From positions 4,800 through 38,530 of the forward strand of contig MNCI01020402.1 in NCBI GenBank assembly GCA_015680685.1: 33,731 nucleotides of DNA, written 5' to 3'. Source of the DNA: Gnetum montanum. Lineage: Eukaryota; Streptophyta; Gnetopsida; Gnetales; Gnetaceae. The position numbers were made by a program, and so were the translations under genes. A model generated the notes under the pieces. It was given only the letters and a program-made list of their open reading frames with translations, did no database searches and was not told the DNA's origin. Positions 1 to 9,806 of the stretch are shown here, one piece after another (positions within the stretch are counted from its first letter, which is position 1; every line of letters begins with the position of its first letter).

Positions 1-576
1 GTGTCTGTTCATAGTGTGAGTGGTTGTTCCTGCCGTGAACAGTTGGTGCTCACGGGGATCAGAGCCTGTAGCATGTATAGTTGATCGAAGGCCTTGATGC
101 TTTACCTCTTCACCAAAGTGAGGAGGAGGAACATCATTTTCTAAGAAATCCATTGTGAGGGGTTCCTCGTCTCCTATTTCACTAAGTACATGGGGGACCT
201 TGCCCTTCAACAATGAATGTTGGCTCTCCTGCCTTTCGTCCCGAATACGTTGGGCATTTGTAGGATGATAATCCCTTGTGTCATAATCTTCCACAACGTA
301 TTTAGCAAATAGTTCTTGCATGCCAATCTGTGCTAAGGCATGGAAAAGCATGTTAGGGATAGATCTATCCAGGGGTAACATGATGTTACCTTGCAGATCT
401 ATCCATCGCATTTGTTCGTCTTGGTGGAGAATAAAAGTAAAGTCAGGGACATACTCATCAGGATGACTATATGTGACCTTAGATTGTTTAGGACATGGCT
501 GGTCTCGGTTATGCATGTGATGTTGACTGTCTTCTGTGTTGTCCTTAGGTAAGTTGATTTCGTGAGAAGAAGCCAT
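1..576 (-). CDS. gag: E1 Gag polyprotein, N-terminal 192 codons (partial, uninterrupted)
   Basis: An ATG at 576 opens a frame with no stop to base 1, giving at least 192 residues of a Gag polyprotein, the structural protein of retrotransposon particles. Residues about 36-105 contain a segment conserved with E2 and E3: a P(D/N)(E/K)Y motif, then DFTFILHQ, an EQ..W.DL block, LP.DRS, and an IGM..L...YV block ending near DYH. A second conserved block further on has NDVPP and STIH..GSD. This region lies upstream of the usual Retrotrans_gag domain, and I do not recognise it as a named domain. The start is supported by equivalent ATGs about 130-145 bases inside the primer site in E2 and E3. In E3 the frame breaks soon after the start and in E2 it has stops, so E1 is the best copy. 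Confidence 0.8.
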   Translation of the reverse strand, partial: MASSHEINLPKDNTEDSQHHMHNRDQPCPKQSKVTYSHPDEYVPDFTFILHQDEQMRWIDLQGNIMLPLDRSIPNMLFHALAQIGMQELFAKYVVEDYDTRDYHPTNAQRIRDERQESQHSLLKGKVPHVLSEIGDEEPLTMDFLENDVPPPHFGEEVKHQGLRSTIHATGSDPREHQLFTAGTTTHTMNRH

Positions 577-698
577 CCTAATGGTGTGCTATTCACCGTT
601 ATTTATGTTCTTGATTAACTGATTAACCCGAAGGTTCGTTAAAACTCATAATAATGTGAGTGATATCCCTTATGTTCTAATTGGCGTAAAAACACTTA
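577..698 (-). other. E1 leader between primer-binding site and gag
   Basis: This is a short untranslated leader between the primer site and the gag ATG. It resembles the E2 and E3 leaders (a shared GATTAACCC-like stretch and a TATGTTCTA block). Packaging signals would be expected here, but I cannot identify one. Confidence 0.5.
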
Positions 699-718
699 GT
701 CCCCGGCAACGGTGCTAA
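699..718 (-). other. E1 primer-binding site, tRNA-Asp type
   Basis: Directly inside the LTR end, the minus strand reads TTAGCACCGTTGCCGGGGAC. It matches the complement of a plant tRNA-Asp 3' end (TGGCGCCGTTGCCGGGGA) at about 16 of 18 positions. tRNA-Asp priming is known for Athila-type gypsy elements. It is the best-preserved primer site of the four elements. Confidence 0.8.
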
Positions 719-1556
719 TGATGAGTGGCGAGGTACCCCTACACTCAACCATACGAAACGAGCGTAGCACGCACGATCCGGTCGAACTCCATAGACTAAA
801 TGCCTAAACGCCCCATGGAACACTTGGGGTTAATCGTTCCTTGTCTTCCCAAGCTTGCTTGTATGTGTCACAGTGTATGGTTAAGCAAGTCTGAGGTATA
901 TGATTTTTTTTGGTATTTTTCAGTTTATCTCCTATGCTAAATAGTGAAGGGTTGAGAAACTAAAACTAACTCTAACTACAGCACTAAGTCTTAGCATCAG
1001 CATCTGTTCCCACTTGCCATACACACCCTAAACTGTGTAACTGTGGCGACCAAACGCTAATCGTTACTAGGATTACCACACGTAACACACGTGCTCGAAG
1101 CGGTCGTACTGAGGCACTTAAATAACCTAAGTGTGACAAGCAGCCGATTCCTTGACTAGCCATACACATCTGTAGATGCTCGTAATCAAGTCGTACTTGT
1201 CCCACATTCTAGGAGGAAAGGGTGAGAGAATCTACTCGCGATGAGTAGCCGATTCCTTGGCTAGCCGTACACGTTCTTCAACACTCGTAACCAAGTCGTA
1301 CTCATGCCGCGTTACTAGGAAAGCAGTAAATAACATTAATTAAACCTATCCATGCACTGCAAGGTTTATCCACAAAGCTCATCTTTATTGTCGTACACAA
1401 CTTACGTTTAGGTACAAAGCTGCTCGAATAAAGAACCGTTCACTTGGGGGAATCCTACTGGGGGCACATGGAAAATATTCTATCTCTCGGGTGATCAATC
1501 CGCCAGAGCTTTGCTACTTTACGCCTAGGATCAGAAATGATGGGAGTGCCACCTCT

Positions 1557-1564
1557 TATTTATA
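1557..1564 (-). promoter_or_regulatory. E1 LTR TATA box
   Basis: TATAAATA on the minus strand, downstream of the U3 palindrome array. The same motif occupies the same relative place in E2, E3 and E4. Confidence 0.65.
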
Positions 1565-1579
1565 GATATGGCAGCAGAC

Positions 1580-1650
1580 TGCGATATCGCGTACGCGATA
1601 TTGTGTACGCGATATCACGTACGCGATATCGCAAGGGATGCGATATCGCA
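1580..1650 (-). repeat. U3 array of a 14-bp CpG-rich palindromic unit
   Basis: Tandem copies of a 14-bp unit close to TACGCGATATCGCG occur at 1592-1605, 1606-1619 and 1620-1633, with partial copies at 1580-1591 and 1641-1650. The core GCGATATCGC is a perfect palindrome. Divergent copies differ mostly by CG to TG/CA changes. The array sits just upstream of the element's TATA box, where enhancers lie in LTR promoters. A regulatory role is inference. Confidence 0.8.
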
Positions 1651-1674
1651 GCATGCGCAATCCGCGTCTCATCA

Positions 1675-2145
1675 CTATGTAAGAGCAATGTCATTTACTA
1701 AGATCCATCCCTAGAAATGGGACCATAGTCAGATTGATTGATGTATGGAAGAATATTTCAAAATCCTTCTCATGCATACAATCTTAAGTTTACCACAAAT
1801 TATATTATACCTAGCTATGATAAATTAATTACTAGGTTAATGAAAGCCTTGGAGAAGATGAGAGAGGATGAAGGATCGAATATCCATTATCATTTCTGAA
1901 ATAGCTAATAAACTCATGTAGTTGGATAGAATCCACACCAAATAAGAAGCCACTTCAATGATTGCTCAGAGTGACCTTTTTGTTTAGTTATCTAATAAAA
2001 ATGCATAGCTGCAAAATTGAAAAAACCAACCGAAAGCATAATGCATCTTATGGAACCTTGTAAACTTCTATTTTTCCATAAAATTTGCAATACACTATGA
2101 ATGGATGTTATTCCTAGTTGCTTGTACCAATATTATATTAAATTT
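1675..2145. other. AT-rich spacer between E1 and E2
   Basis: About 470 bases with no coding frame or recognised repeat. Its last five bases (AATTT, 2141-2145) are the target duplication of E2. Without E2, this DNA would continue straight into the copia LTR at 10841, so it is either the end of that LTR or its old host flank. Confidence 0.5.
2141..2145. repeat. E2 target-site duplication, left copy (AATTT)
   Basis: AATTT immediately outside the 3' LTR matches AATTT at 10836-10840 outside the 5' LTR. Five bases is the normal size for gypsy integrase. Confidence 0.85.
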
Positions 2146-3123
2146 TTATGAGCAATGAGGTACCCCTATGCTCAACCATACGAATACAAGCATTTCATGC
2201 ACGATCCAGTCGAATTCCAAGGACTAAGTGCCTATGTGCCTTTGTGGAACAGGGATGGGTTGATTGATCGTTGTCTTCCGAAACTTACTTGTATGTCATG
2301 ATTGTATGGTTAAGTAAGCTTGAGGCATATGATTTTTATAGCTTTTATGTTTTTATGTCCAGCTACTAATAAGGGAGGAGTGAGAGAGATAACTAAGTGA
2401 CTAATTTAATTTAACTACTAATTAACTAGGCTTTAAACTGATCCTAACAACAATATCTTTTCTCACTTGCCATACACATCCTGAACCAGCACAACACTAC
2501 TAAAATTACCAAACACTAATTGTTACTGGGTTACCAAGTGTTACATGCATGCTCGAAGTGATCGTACTATGTGCTAATAACAAAAATGTAAAGTGCATAA
2601 AATAAAATAAATGCAGAAGAAAATAAAATAAAGGAAATAAGTAAGAAAACAAATCTCAAGTGCTACAAGGATGAATCCAAGAGCTCGTCTTTATTGCCAT
2701 ACACAAGGTGTGCTCAGGTACACAATGCTCGAATAAAGATCCGTCCACACTTAGACCTCCTGCTACAGGCACTTGGAAAATACTCTAACTACAAAAGTTT
2801 TGCTACTTGACTCCTCCTAGACTTCTTCTTATAAATTCTTCGTAAATTAAATTCTATTGTGTGCCTGGGCACTACATTTATAGGCTTGGGAGAAACTACT
2901 CTAATAATTACAAAAATTGCCACTCTAATTTTAGAGAAACTGCCCCTCTAATTTTAGAGAGAAACTGTCACTCTAATAATAACCATTCTAATAATTAGAG
3001 TAACTACTCTAATAATAACCACTCTAATAATTAGAGTAACTGCTCTAGTAATAACCACTCTAATAATTATAGTAAGTGCCCTAATAATAACCACTCTAAT
3101 TATTAGAGTAACCGCTCTCATCA
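2146..3123 (-). repeat. E2 3' LTR (978 bp)
   Basis: It starts TTATGAG, one base off the family TGATGAG, and ends CTCATCA. It is closely similar to 9807-10835 but about 51 bp shorter, largely because it has fewer U3 repeats. A TATAAAT box lies at 2882-2876 on the minus strand. Confidence 0.88.
2905..3118 (-). repeat. E2 3' LTR U3 array, 36-bp unit with near-palindromic core
   Basis: GAGTAAC-type landmarks recur at 2998, 3034, 3070 and 3106, an exact 36-bp period. Less regular CTCTAATTTTAGAG-like copies precede them. Each unit includes CTCTAATAATTAGAG, a near-perfect inverted repeat. The sequence is unrelated to the U3 arrays of E1 and E3 although the rest of the LTR is shared. Confidence 0.8.
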
Positions 3124-3138
3124 TACCCCCACAACTGA
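3124..3138 (-). other. E2 polypurine tract
   Basis: The minus strand reads CAGTTGTGGGGGTA immediately before the 3' LTR start TGATGAG. This G-rich run is the expected plus-strand primer site and is repeated at the same place in E3. Confidence 0.7.
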
Positions 3139-5079
3139 ATGAAAACTCATCCCCAAGTTCTTTACAAAATATTGGGAAGGTATGAGATTATTGACTAATT
3201 GACAACTAATGGATAACAAAATCAACGTGCCTAGTGAACGAATCAATAAGCATATTACAACATTGTGGTGAACACTCGTACATAAATGACATCCAAGCCT
3301 TTATTTGGCAGCTTTTAGAGAAAGAGAGAGAAAGAAAATGAAGTGTGTTGTCGCCAATGCTAAGATTGGGCCTTCCATTATTTATCCATAGCCATGCCAC
3401 CAAACTTGATCCTTTCTTAAATTCTTCAGTTCTGGTCCATCTTGAGTGCTTCCTCCAAGACCAGTCCATTGTTTGTATGATCATCATTTGCACACACAAC
3501 ACAATTACAAATGAGCAAGGATAGATAAACCACAATGCAGTTAATACCTTGCCTCAATATGAAGGGCATTGATTGAGTTGTGGTTATGATAGAAACTGGT
3601 TTGGAGATTTATTATAGATGACTACCCAAGGTGTAGGGGTTAGGTGAATATTAAAATGGAGAAAATTGAAACATTTGTGCTAGGGCCCCCATGACTTAGA
3701 GCGAACCTCCAGTAGCTATAAGATGGAAAAACATAAGGAACAAGAAAGATTGATTGGATATGAAATAAGAAATGATTGATTGCAGGAAATGTTTAAGGAA
3801 AAGAACTTAACAATTGTACCAAAAAGGACTACCAGTGGGTCCTCCCCAAAGTAGGCTAATGCCCTTTATGCCCTGACAAACCCACAAACCAAAAAGTTCG
3901 TAGGCTCTAGGAATGTCATTTGGAAGCAAGAGTTAAAAACTTACCCACAAGAATTCACCAAAGAAAAATAATGCATCAACCTAAAAATAGATTAATGATA
4001 AAACCAGAAATGAGGTGGGAAAATGAGAAGAAAGATGGAGAAGAGAGAATGGAATGGATCCTAAGAACAAGGTTGTGTAAAGTCCCTTTTTTATTTCATG
4101 GTTAATGTGACTGAGTAGAACTCATCCCAAATCTAGACTCAAACAAATCACATCCAGTGACCTCACATCAACACACTTGACCAATCCATCCACCTAAAGC
4201 AACAAGAATGTGTCCACAAAGAGTCACAACCATTCTGAGGAGAGCTAGATGGAGAAGTAGAAAGTGAGAAAGGGCCTTAGTTAGAGGGAACCGTCAGGCA
4301 TGGGTAACATATCTTTTCAGTTCCATAACTAGTGCTTGCAGCCCTTTTATTTGGTGTAAGGGGGTGTGCTTTGAATTCCCATGTTGTTTTTCTTTTTTAA
4401 TGGGAACCACACTATGTAAAGACCCATGCATTTTTTTCTTTTGCATTTATTTTCTCCAAGGGGTGTGCTTTGAATTCTCACTTTTCTCCTTTGTTTTTTT
4501 TTCTTTTTTCCTTTTTTTCTGGCTGAGACCCACACCATGCAAAGACTTATTTTTATTCACTCAACCTCCTGATTTTTGAACAATGTTAGAATGACAGAAA
4601 ACCCAAGAAAAAGCATCCAAGCACCCAAGAGAATGGCTAGCACAAATGCATCAAATCCCCTTGAAGTCACACCCTTTTCATCCTTTGAGTTTTTTCTTGG
4701 TTTGAAAAATACACAGCCACCAATTCATTAACAAGTTTACTTAGAAAAAGGGAACTATACAATTCTAGCCAAAGGAGACCATAGAGTTGTATGGATGAGT
4801 CGACGGCTTGGATACATTGCTTGTTTTACCAAAAGAACCATACCTTAATATCAGCATCATAATTCAAAGGTAAAAACCAAACATTAGCAATCAATATGAT
4901 ATAATTCAATCCACCATCATGAGCACTTATTGGATGACGAATAAAAGTAATCAAGCAAATAAAGAAATAGTAAAAATATGAACGATGGTGTAAAACAAAA
5001 ATAAGAAAATTTGAAAGAATGTGTAAAATAAAAAGATGTGTAAAATAAAAATTCAAAAACAACTAAGGGCCTAAAACAA
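3139..5079 (-). other. E2 non-coding region between pol and polypurine tract
   Basis: About 1.9 kb after the pol stop. Frames here are short, AT-rich and not conserved with E3, although the DNA is clearly homologous to E3 13695-14969 (for example the block around 4230-4290 with GAGAAAGGGCCTTAGTTAG). Athila-type relatives may carry an env-like gene here; I see none. It contains a roughly 100-bp tandem duplication starting at 4358. Confidence 0.6.
4358..4545. repeat. Tandem duplication of a ~100-bp module in the E2 3' region
   Basis: GGGGTGTGCTTTGAATTC recurs at 4361 and about 4460. Each copy is followed by a T-rich tract and an imperfect CACAC(C/T)ATG(C/T)AAAGAC block. The same landmark is found once in E3 at about 14946, right where the assembly gap begins. 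Confidence 0.7.
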
Positions 5080-6330
5080 TTAACATAGGTGGCCATCTCC
5101 TCCATGAATAAGTTGGAAGGAGGAGATCCAAAATAGTGAGCAAAGTTGTCCATCAATAGAGGTAGCATGTGTACTGGCTATCCTAAGCTCTTGGTAAGGT
5201 TTGGTTTGTTGCACGTTAACCAAAAGTTTCTTATCTGGGCTCTTAGGTTTGTATACTGTCATGGCCCCTAAAGGAAAGCTTGCATAAATAATATAAGGTC
5301 CTTCCCATTGTGTTTGAAATTTAGTATGTTATGGCACATGTGTGGGATTCTAGTAGAAAACCTTATCTCCTAGTTGATATTTAACTTTCCTAATTCTTAG
5401 GTCATGATGTTGTTTATTGAAGTCAATAAATCTCCTATAGTAGCTAGTATGTCCAAGGAATGACTGAATATCTTTGACAATTTCCAGTTGATGAGAAATT
5501 TCTTGGATAATTTTTATTTTCTTGGGGTCTACCTCTATCCCTATGTGTGAGATTTTGTGCCCTAGTACTATGCCTTCTTGGACCATCAAATGACTTTTCT
5601 GCTCGTTGAACCTCAAATTGGTTTCTACACATCTTTTTACCACTTTCTCCAACCAGTTCAAGGCTTGATCAAAGGTTTCTCCATAGGTGGAGAGATTGTC
5701 CATAAAGACTTCTATACCATTTCCTATCTGCTATTGGAAGATTCTTAGAACTAGTTGTTTAAATGTTGCAAGGGCATTGCACAAGCCAAATGACATCTGT
5801 TTGTATGCAAGAATTCCCCAGGGATTGGTGAACGTAGTCTTGGATTGGTCTTCTATGACTATTTGTATTTTATTATATCCGATATATCCATCTTGAAAAA
5901 TATAATAGCGATGCCCTGCAATGGTGTCTAAGACTTGGTCAACAAATAGGAATGGAAAGTGATATTTGAATGTTCCTATATTTAGTAGCCTGAAATCTAT
6001 GCACACCCTCCATTTATCTCCATTTTTAGGAATAATAACTAAAGGGCTAACCCACTCGCTATCAACAATGGGGTATATGAACCTAGCCTTGAGAAGTTGT
6101 TCAATTTCTTCCTTCACTACTTGCTTCAGCTTTGGGTTCAAATGCCTCTGTAGTTGTCCTCGAGGCTTCATGGAGGGGTCAGTGTAAATCCTATGTTGGC
6201 ATATCCTAGAATCTATTCCAGTTAATTCAGGATATGACCAAGTGAAGACTTTTGACCATATATTGATTACCTTCAATATTTCTTCTTTTTATTGAGGAGC
6301 AAGCTTATCTTTGATAATTACCAGCTTTCT
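5080..6330 (-). pseudogene. pol: E2 reverse transcriptase fused in frame to integrase C-terminal domain
   Basis: Minus-strand RT of the Athila/Tat-like group. From N to C it shows a YPELTGID..ICQHRI block, EWVSPLVI, WRVCIDFR, a GHRYY..QD block, and GLCNA. The active site normally FMDD reads FMDN (5706-5695), so a catalytic Asp is lost. A stop falls just before it, and others occur. After the FLGHTSYYRRFID motif (about 5430) the frame passes directly into NKQHHDLRIRK..YQLGDKVF and then a WEGPY block, which are integrase C-terminal features. RNase H, the integrase zinc finger and the DDE core are missing. The deletion kept the frame. The last stop is at about 5080. Confidence 0.8.
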
Positions 6331-6530
6331 ATTTTTAAGGAATGTGTATTCCATACCAGTGGGCAATGGTTTCAGCTCGAGGGGCTCTTGCTTAAATTTC
6401 TCAGAGATTTCCAACTTTCCCCAGTTGACATTTTCAAGGTTAAGACTTGGAAGTTGGTGGTGGACTCATTTTAATGTGTTTATACTTTCATGCATATGAG
6501 TGAACTACTTTCTTGATTAGCTATCAGCCA

Positions 6531-7050
6531 CTAGGTTCCTTCATGTTGTGTAGCTACTGCATACAAGCATCTTTGTATGTTGATCACTTGTGCACACTGA
6601 TTGCATGTAGGTAATGTTAAACTTTGCACAAACCATGACCTCTGCACATAATTACACCCTATGTCACTGTATGCGATGCATGGAACTTTCTTCTTCTTGA
6701 TCTTTTTGAATGTTTCCTTTGATATTTCTAGGGAAAGATCATAGATTCCTTGGCATGCATCTATGGTTCTTAGCCATGCTCTTCCCATTATGATTGGAAA
6801 GTCCCCCTTATTGTTGTTCACCTAAATCATGAGGAAGTCAACTGGGAACAACCATCCACAAACAGTGGTAACAATGTCTTCCACCAATCCCAATGGGTTA
6901 GTGATGGATTGGTCAGCTAACTCTAGATGGATGTTTCTCTTTTTCAGTGGAGGTAGGTTCCAATCCTTATACATTTCTTGAAAAATCAAGTTGACACTAG
7001 AACCTGAATTCTAAAGAGCCTTGCATGGCACATTTCTAGTGATTTGTAAG
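6531..7050 (-). pseudogene. pro: E2 retropepsin (protease) remnant
   Basis: Minus-strand aspartic protease domain. The motif that reads LLDSGSG in E4 here reads stop-NSGSS (about 7020-7000), so the catalytic Asp is lost and preceded by a stop. The downstream VNLI, PLGLVEDIVTTVCGW and FPIIMGRAWL blocks match E3 and E4 closely. The domain would have processed Gag-Pol and is now inactive. Confidence 0.75.
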
Positions 7051-7740
7051 TATATTAGAGGACTCCTAGGATCAGTGAATTTCCTAGGAAGGAGACTAGC
7101 TTTAATCCAATCAGTGATGGCATCTGTTATCATGACCGTATGCATTGAGTGTGGTGGTTGAGTTCATGGGGGCTCCAAAGTTTTGATTGATATCGAGGAA
7201 TCTAAGGAATCAACTTCTTGTGATTGCAAGGGCTTGGTTGGTCTATTGATTCTAAAGAAAGGTCTTTTCTTCATGTGGTTGTTGGAACCAATAGTAGGTT
7301 GAGAGTTAATAGCCCTTGTGGCATTACATTATTGCGGCTAGGTAGGGATTTCACCCTGCATAGTTGGAGCAATGGTACTGTAGAAATTAGTGGAAGACAT
7401 GCGACTGAATGAAAAGGATGATATACTTGCAGAATATCACCTCTAGAAGAGGGAGTCCCATAATACTCATGGGATTGGTAGTGAGGTTGAGAAATGATGT
7501 GACCAGTAGAGTCATGTGGGGAGATTGGCTGTTGTGTGTAATATCCATACAAGTCGAGTTTCCAGTAAGGATACTATTGCCTTGGTGGTGGCATTCCCCA
7601 TGATTGTGGGTGCTATCACTATTGATATTGCTCAATCGATTATGGTGGAGTTCCACTTGGATAATATGTTAAGGGTTGGTGGAACTATCTTGGATTATCT
7701 TAAGGATAAGGTAACCTTTAGGGTGCTTGCCGTTTGTTCA
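7051..7740 (-). pseudogene. E2 Gag-protease linker, Pro/Gln/Tyr-rich
   Basis: The region between the zinc knuckle and protease encodes, with several stops, a low-complexity P/Q/Y/H-rich segment (for example WGMPPPRQ and YGYYTQQPISP near 7552). The same segment occurs in E3 (19300-19670) and E4 (30080-30500). Conservation of this odd composition across three copies suggests it was part of the polyprotein. Its function is unknown. Confidence 0.55.
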
Positions 7741-9670
7741 ATCGTGGGTTGAGTGCATACACCCTAGACTCTTACAGATGTGAGATTACAGGGCAACACA
7801 CCTTAGGATGGTCATATTAACATATTTCACATCCACTATCATTGTCTATTTTTAACTCCACAACCTCTTCAATGGTGGTCACTTTGCCCTTACCCATGCT
7901 ATGTGCATGTTCAGCTTCTCTCTTTTTTCTTTTTTTGCAATCACTACCTTGCTCTCTAGACTCCTCTACTATTTTAAGAATATTTTGAAATCTATTGTCT
8001 AGGGAATCCCACATTTGATCTACCTTTTTCAAAACTTCTAATGTCATCTTTTGGATAGGCAAAGTTTTCCTACTCACCATCTCTTTGAGTGGTGACTCTT
8101 CTTCATTCTCATAAAATCTTACTTCCCCCTTCCAAAGGGAAGGATCTCAGTTATACTCTTCTACACTTTCTCTCTTCCATAGCTCATCTTCTTCCTTAGC
8201 AACTTTCTCTAACATTCTTTGGATTTGATGGGACCTAACCTTGGATAATCTTTCTTGGGCATAAGTCCCAAGGGATCTTCTCGTTTCATGCCTAATCCCA
8301 TCCACGAGATCACGTAGTTGATCCCTTTGTGGATAACCATGGCTAGGAAAATGGTGTAACAATGCATAACATCAGCCGATGGCAGCATCCAAGGGTTCAT
8401 GTCCTCCTTGTTTCTAGTCTTCGATTTTCCTTCTCAAGTTAGACACTCGAGAGTATTTTTGGTACATATCGTTGAATAATTCTAACATAGTACTCCATCT
8501 ACAAATAGATTCCGATTCTAAGGACCAATACCATCTTTCTACTTTTTTAACTAGTGTCTGCAAGAACAACTTAAGATTTTTCCATTTATTCTCTATGTTT
8601 TGGAAAGCACACATGTCATGGAATGCTTGTAAATGATTTTGAGGATCAACATTGTATCTCCCTTCAAATTCTGGGATATTGTTCATATCTAATCTCTTGA
8701 TCCTACTATCTTTCTAGTGCCTTATTCAAATTCTAACAACCTCAGTTATGTCCAACATACTTCAAGTAGCAAGTAGGGGTTCATCATGATCATCTCATCC
8801 ATGGTTTCTATGATGCCTACGTTGTTCCCTACTCTCCCTTCTTCTATGTTGTGATTCTCTAGAGTGCCCTCGTTCCCTTTCCTGACTGTTTCGTCTATGA
8901 ATTCCACTTTGCCTACCTTTATCCCCATGGTCTTCTTCTTTATGACTATGTCCAGATATTGAAGGAGAGGGTGAAGGAGATGATGAAGCTAAAGAAGAAG
9001 GAGAACCATCATCATGACGATGTCTGCTACCTTCTCTTCTGCGGTCTCAGCCCCAATCGCGATTGCAATCAAAATGTCCACCTTTATCATGAGTTCGTGT
9101 CCCTTTTTCAGATCCTTTGTGCCTATGGGTATTAGAACCTAGGTTATGAATAGTGGAATGAAGGTTCTAACACACAACCCCTTGGCCAAAGTCAAGGTAA
9201 GGAACATTGTTATGTGGGCAATTTCCTAAGGCAGGTTCACCACCCTCATTTTTGCTTAAGATATATGGGACATCCTACGACCACTTATCCTTTAAATACT
9301 TATGATGTCTCTCCTAGTGCAAGTCCCTTTGACGTTGTGCCTCTGTGAGATGGTATTCTCTTGAGTTATGGTCTTGCACAACGTATTCTACATATAAGCG
9401 CAGCATGCCAATTCGTGTAAGGGCACAAAGAAGCATGCTTGGGACTGAACGATCGGGAGGTAACACTATGTTACCCTCTAAGTCTCACCAATGTAGTTGT
9501 TCACCTTGATGGAGGATAAAGGTAAAGTCTAATATATACTTATTAGGATGAATATATACCACTCGAACTTGTTGAGGCATTGGCGAATCAACGTCATGTG
9601 TATTACGTTGTTGATTATTTTCTATTTCAGGCTTAGGTGGTGAGGTGCTTTTATACGAAGAAGGAGACAT
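7741..9670 (-). pseudogene. gag: E2 Gag polyprotein (multiple stops)
   Basis: An ATG at 9670 begins the family Gag. In order: the conserved N-terminal domain (about 9560-9340), an Arg/Glu/Ser/His-rich segment (about 9060-8790), a Retrotrans_gag capsid-like domain (8686-8414, with DPQNHLQAFHDMCAF, WKNLKLFLQTL, VERWYWSLE and STMLELFNDMYQ), a charged helical stretch, and a zinc-knuckle-like GCEIC..YDHP...C motif (about 7840-7790). At least six in-frame stops interrupt it. This is the capsid and nucleocapsid precursor, no longer translatable as one product. Confidence 0.8.
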
Positions 9671-9786
9671 ACTTGTCTATTCAATGTCCAATGTATTCTT
9701 GTTTATTATTTTCTCAATCAACCCTAATGGTTTCTTCCAACAATGTAAATGATTTCCTATGTTCTAGTTAGGGCATAAACAAATAT

Positions 9787-9806
9787 GTGCCCAGCAACGG
9801 CGTCAA
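9787..9806 (-). other. E2 primer-binding site, tRNA-Asp type
   Basis: The minus strand reads TTGACGCCGTTGCTGGGCAC next to the 5' LTR. About 15 of 18 bases match the complement of the tRNA-Asp 3' end. Confidence 0.75.

Larger units (their letters stand above)
1..1674 (-). mobile_element. E1: Ty3/gypsy LTR retrotransposon, 5' part (truncated by window start)
   Basis: Reading on the minus strand, the order is 5' LTR (1674 to 719), a tRNA-Asp-type primer-binding site (718 to about 699), a short leader, and a gag frame starting at 576 that runs off the window. Protease, pol and the 3' LTR lie outside. The LTR ends form the inverted repeat TGATGAG...CTCATCA. The same LTR ends, primer site and Gag N-terminus recur in E2 and E3, so these are members of one family. 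The open gag frame makes E1 the least decayed copy here. Its outer flank begins CTATG at 1675, a possible target duplication whose partner is outside the window. Confidence 0.85.
719..1674 (-). repeat. E1 5' LTR (956 bp)
   Basis: Ends are TGATGAG (plus-strand 719-725) and CTCATCA (1668-1674), an inverted repeat. Read on the minus strand, U3 starts at 1674 with a 14-bp palindromic array, followed by a TATAAATA box at 1564-1557. An AATAAA-containing R region (ACAATAAAGATGAGC around 1390) and a U5 shared with E2-E4 come next. It ends at the primer-binding site. Confidence 0.85.

Noticed and set aside
699-718. tRNA-Asp gene fragment
   Set aside because: Only the 3'-end complement is present, at the LTR edge, as expected of a primer-binding site.
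2105-2135. TTGGTACAAGC on the minus strand as a copia initiator-Met primer site
   Set aside because: It needs gaps to match the usual primer site and lies on the wrong side of the 3' LTR. No gag follows.
2905-3118. CRISPR-like repeat array
   Set aside because: The spacers are not unique. It is a degenerate tandem repeat in a plant LTR U3.
3206-3535. 109-codon frame on the minus strand of E2
   Set aside because: The homologous E3 region has no matching open frame, so there is no sign of coding constraint.
4347-5168. Short Phe/Lys-rich frames
   Set aside because: They derive from T-rich or A-rich tracts in the E2 non-coding 3' region.
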